Source: Ramlibacter sp. (GTDB lineage Bacteria; Pseudomonadota; Gammaproteobacteria; Burkholderiales; Burkholderiaceae_C). From it: a DNA stretch of 41,766 bases. The DNA lies in contig NZ_JAQGLS010000153.1 of assembly GCF_028292805.1 (NCBI RefSeq), positions 1 through 41,766 of the forward strand, read 5' to 3'. Shown one piece after another: positions 40,562-41,766 of the stretch. The first letter of the stretch is position 1. Each line of letters opens with the position of its first letter. The notes under the pieces were generated by a model. That model did no database searches and was not told the DNA's origin. It was given only the letters and a program-made list of their open reading frames with translations. A program made the position numbers and the translations under genes.

Positions 40562-41766
40562 ATGGTCATACCACGGAGTGGCCCTTGCAACGGCACCCAC
40601 TGTGGAGCCTACACGCGCCACTGGTCCTGCATCCGCGACACCGTGGTGCTTGCCCGCCTCCACTGGGCTGACATCTTCGACCACGACAAGACCCTGGTGA
40701 AGAACGGCAAGATGCTCTCGATCTGCATGGGCCGGCATTCCCTCGAAGCCTGGGGCTACCGCCTTGGGGACTACAAGGGGGACTTCGCCGGCCCATGGAC
40801 GGCAGCGGAGGCCATCGAGAAGGCCCGCACCGAGGGCTCCACGCTGACCGACGACAGGCTCGTTGCGGCGTGGCTCGACACGATGGAGCAGTACTGTATC
40901 CAGGACGTCGAGGTCACCCACGACCTGTACTCCCGCATCTTGGGCGAGCAGTGGGACGAGCGCTGCGTCGTGCTGGAGACCCAGGTGGCCCACATCGTGG
41001 CCCGCCAGGAGAGCTACGGGTTCCTCTTCGACAACGCCAAGGCGGGCAAGCTGTACGCAAAGCTGGTGCAGCGCCGGGTCGAGCTAGAGCGGCAGCTGCA
41101 GGAGGTCTTCAAGCCCCTGTACAGGCCTGACGGCAAGGTCTTCTCACCAGCCCGCGACAGCAAGCAGCACGGCTACACCGAGGGCGCCCCAATGACGAAG
41201 GTCAAGCTGGTCACCTTCAACCCAGGCAGCCGCGACCACATCGCGCACTGGCTGAAGCTGATGCGCGGCTGGGAGCCCACCGAGTTCACCAACGACGGCA
41301 AGCCGAAGGTCGACGAGACCGTCATCAGCAAACTTCAGTACCCCGAGGCGGAGCCCCTGAAGGAGTACCTGATGGTGGGCAAGCGCATCGGGCAGTTGGC
41401 TGAAGGTGACGAGTCGTGGCTGAAGCACATCAAGGCCGATGGCCGCATCCACGGAGGCGTGAACACGATTGGCGCGGTGACTGGCCGCATGACCCACTCG
41501 CGCCCCAACATGGCCCAAGTGCCCGCCTCGTACAGCCCTTATGGCCACGAGTGCCGGGAGCTGTTCACGGTGCCCCCAGGCAAGAAGCTGGTGGGTGCTG
41601 ATGCTGACCCGCACGTCGTCATCCCACTGGACCACCTTCACGTCAGCCAAGACGGCCCCCTTGCGGATGAACACCACCCGGTTCTTCTCGGCGGACATCT
41701 GGGCGACCCTCTTGCTGATCTTGGAGGCCAACGCTGGGTTCGCCTTCGGCTCAGGCACCTGGGAGC
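40562..41766 (+). pseudogene. T7-type DNA polymerase (family A), truncated at both ends
   Basis: The frame is open from an ATG at 40562 to the window end. From about 40630 it matches phage T7 gp5: RDTVVLARLHWADIF and RHSLEAWGYRLGDYKGDF (exonuclease region), MEQYCIQDVEVTHDLY (exonuclease Asp in QDVEVT), VTFNPGSRDHIAHWL, KEYLMVGKRIGQLAEGDESW, HGGVNTIGAVTGRMTHSRPN and MAQVPASYSPYGHECRELF (polymerase fingers and O-helix approach). The first about 90 residues, including the DxE exonuclease motif, are missing; only unrelated sequence precedes. The match breaks after VGADA (about 41605), where T7-like enzymes continue SGLELR with the first catalytic aspartate region. The remaining 160 bases belong to another gene on the opposite strand. 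It therefore cannot encode an active polymerase. Confidence 0.85.
41609..41766 (-). CDS. Partial unrecognised phage-like gene on the opposite strand
   Basis: Reading the minus strand from the window edge: VPEPKANPALASKISKRVAQ, MSAEKNRVVFIRKGAVLADV, KVVQWDDDV, about 50 residues, after which the sequence joins antisense DNA polymerase. It has a plausible amphipathic N-terminal composition but no recognised family. Both its start (outside the window) and its 3' end (at the junction) are missing. Confidence 0.45.

Noticed and set aside
40529-40993. Minus-strand ORFs opposite the phage polymerase
   Set aside because: Antisense shadows of a gene with clear gp5 similarity.

Overview
The window is a high-GC stretch of a betaproteobacterial chromosome, most likely Burkholderiales / Comamonadaceae (Ramlibacter- or Variovorax-like). 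This is inferred from gene content: an rplS end followed by a CoA pyrophosphatase and a CobD/CbiB-family gene, several Bug (TctC) solute receptors, and paired acyl-CoA dehydrogenases. No taxonomic marker gene is complete, so the genus is a guess.

Layout. 1-11.5 kb is a conserved housekeeping block: rplS end, NudL-like Nudix hydrolase, CobD/CbiB-family protein, trxC, then an operon on the minus strand (M48 protease, pterin dehydratase, rsgA), orn, an RhlE-like DEAD-box helicase, a periplasmic glycerophosphodiester phosphodiesterase, a Bcr/CflA drug exporter and glgC. 11.6-17 kb holds a hybrid histidine kinase, a decayed secreted-protein gene, an MFS transporter and an unusual PD-(D/E)XK-like protein with a tripled motif. 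17-25.5 kb is a CoA-dependent catabolic region: LysR pseudogene, enoyl-CoA hydratase, two acyl-CoA dehydrogenases, two intact Bug receptors, a CaiB-type CoA-transferase and a third Bug receptor broken by a purine-rich repeat. It would take up and activate an organic acid and then degrade it by beta-oxidation-like steps; the substrate cannot be read from sequence.

25.5-30.2 kb is a gene graveyard: remnants of a sugar O-acetyltransferase, an unrecognised gene, a glyoxalase-like (VOC) gene and an acyl-CoA dehydrogenase lie between intact small genes (a cyclase-like protein, a Nudix hydrolase, a solute-binding domain without a signal peptide). 30.1-32 kb carries two tandem paralogues of an unrecognised protein with a C-terminal Cys4 zinc-ribbon-like motif, with a small ORF between them. 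32-39 kb holds an S9 peptidase and a chemotaxis-type signalling pair (stand-alone CheB and a CheB-CheR-PAS fusion).

From about 39.13 kb the character changes. A perfect terminator is followed by the 3' half of a tRNA (minus strand, Arg-TCT-like) that stops at the anticodon loop. Beyond it lie small phage-like ORFs, an AT-richer repeat-bearing intergenic stretch and a T7-type DNA polymerase gene truncated at both ends. This looks like the left junction of an integrated, rearranged T7-like phage that used the tRNA as attachment site.

The best candidates for undescribed biology are the tripled-motif nuclease-like protein, the tandem zinc-ribbon paralogues, the telomere-like G-rich heptad repeat that encodes the end of GlgC, and the duplicated operator region upstream of the acyl-CoA dehydrogenases.
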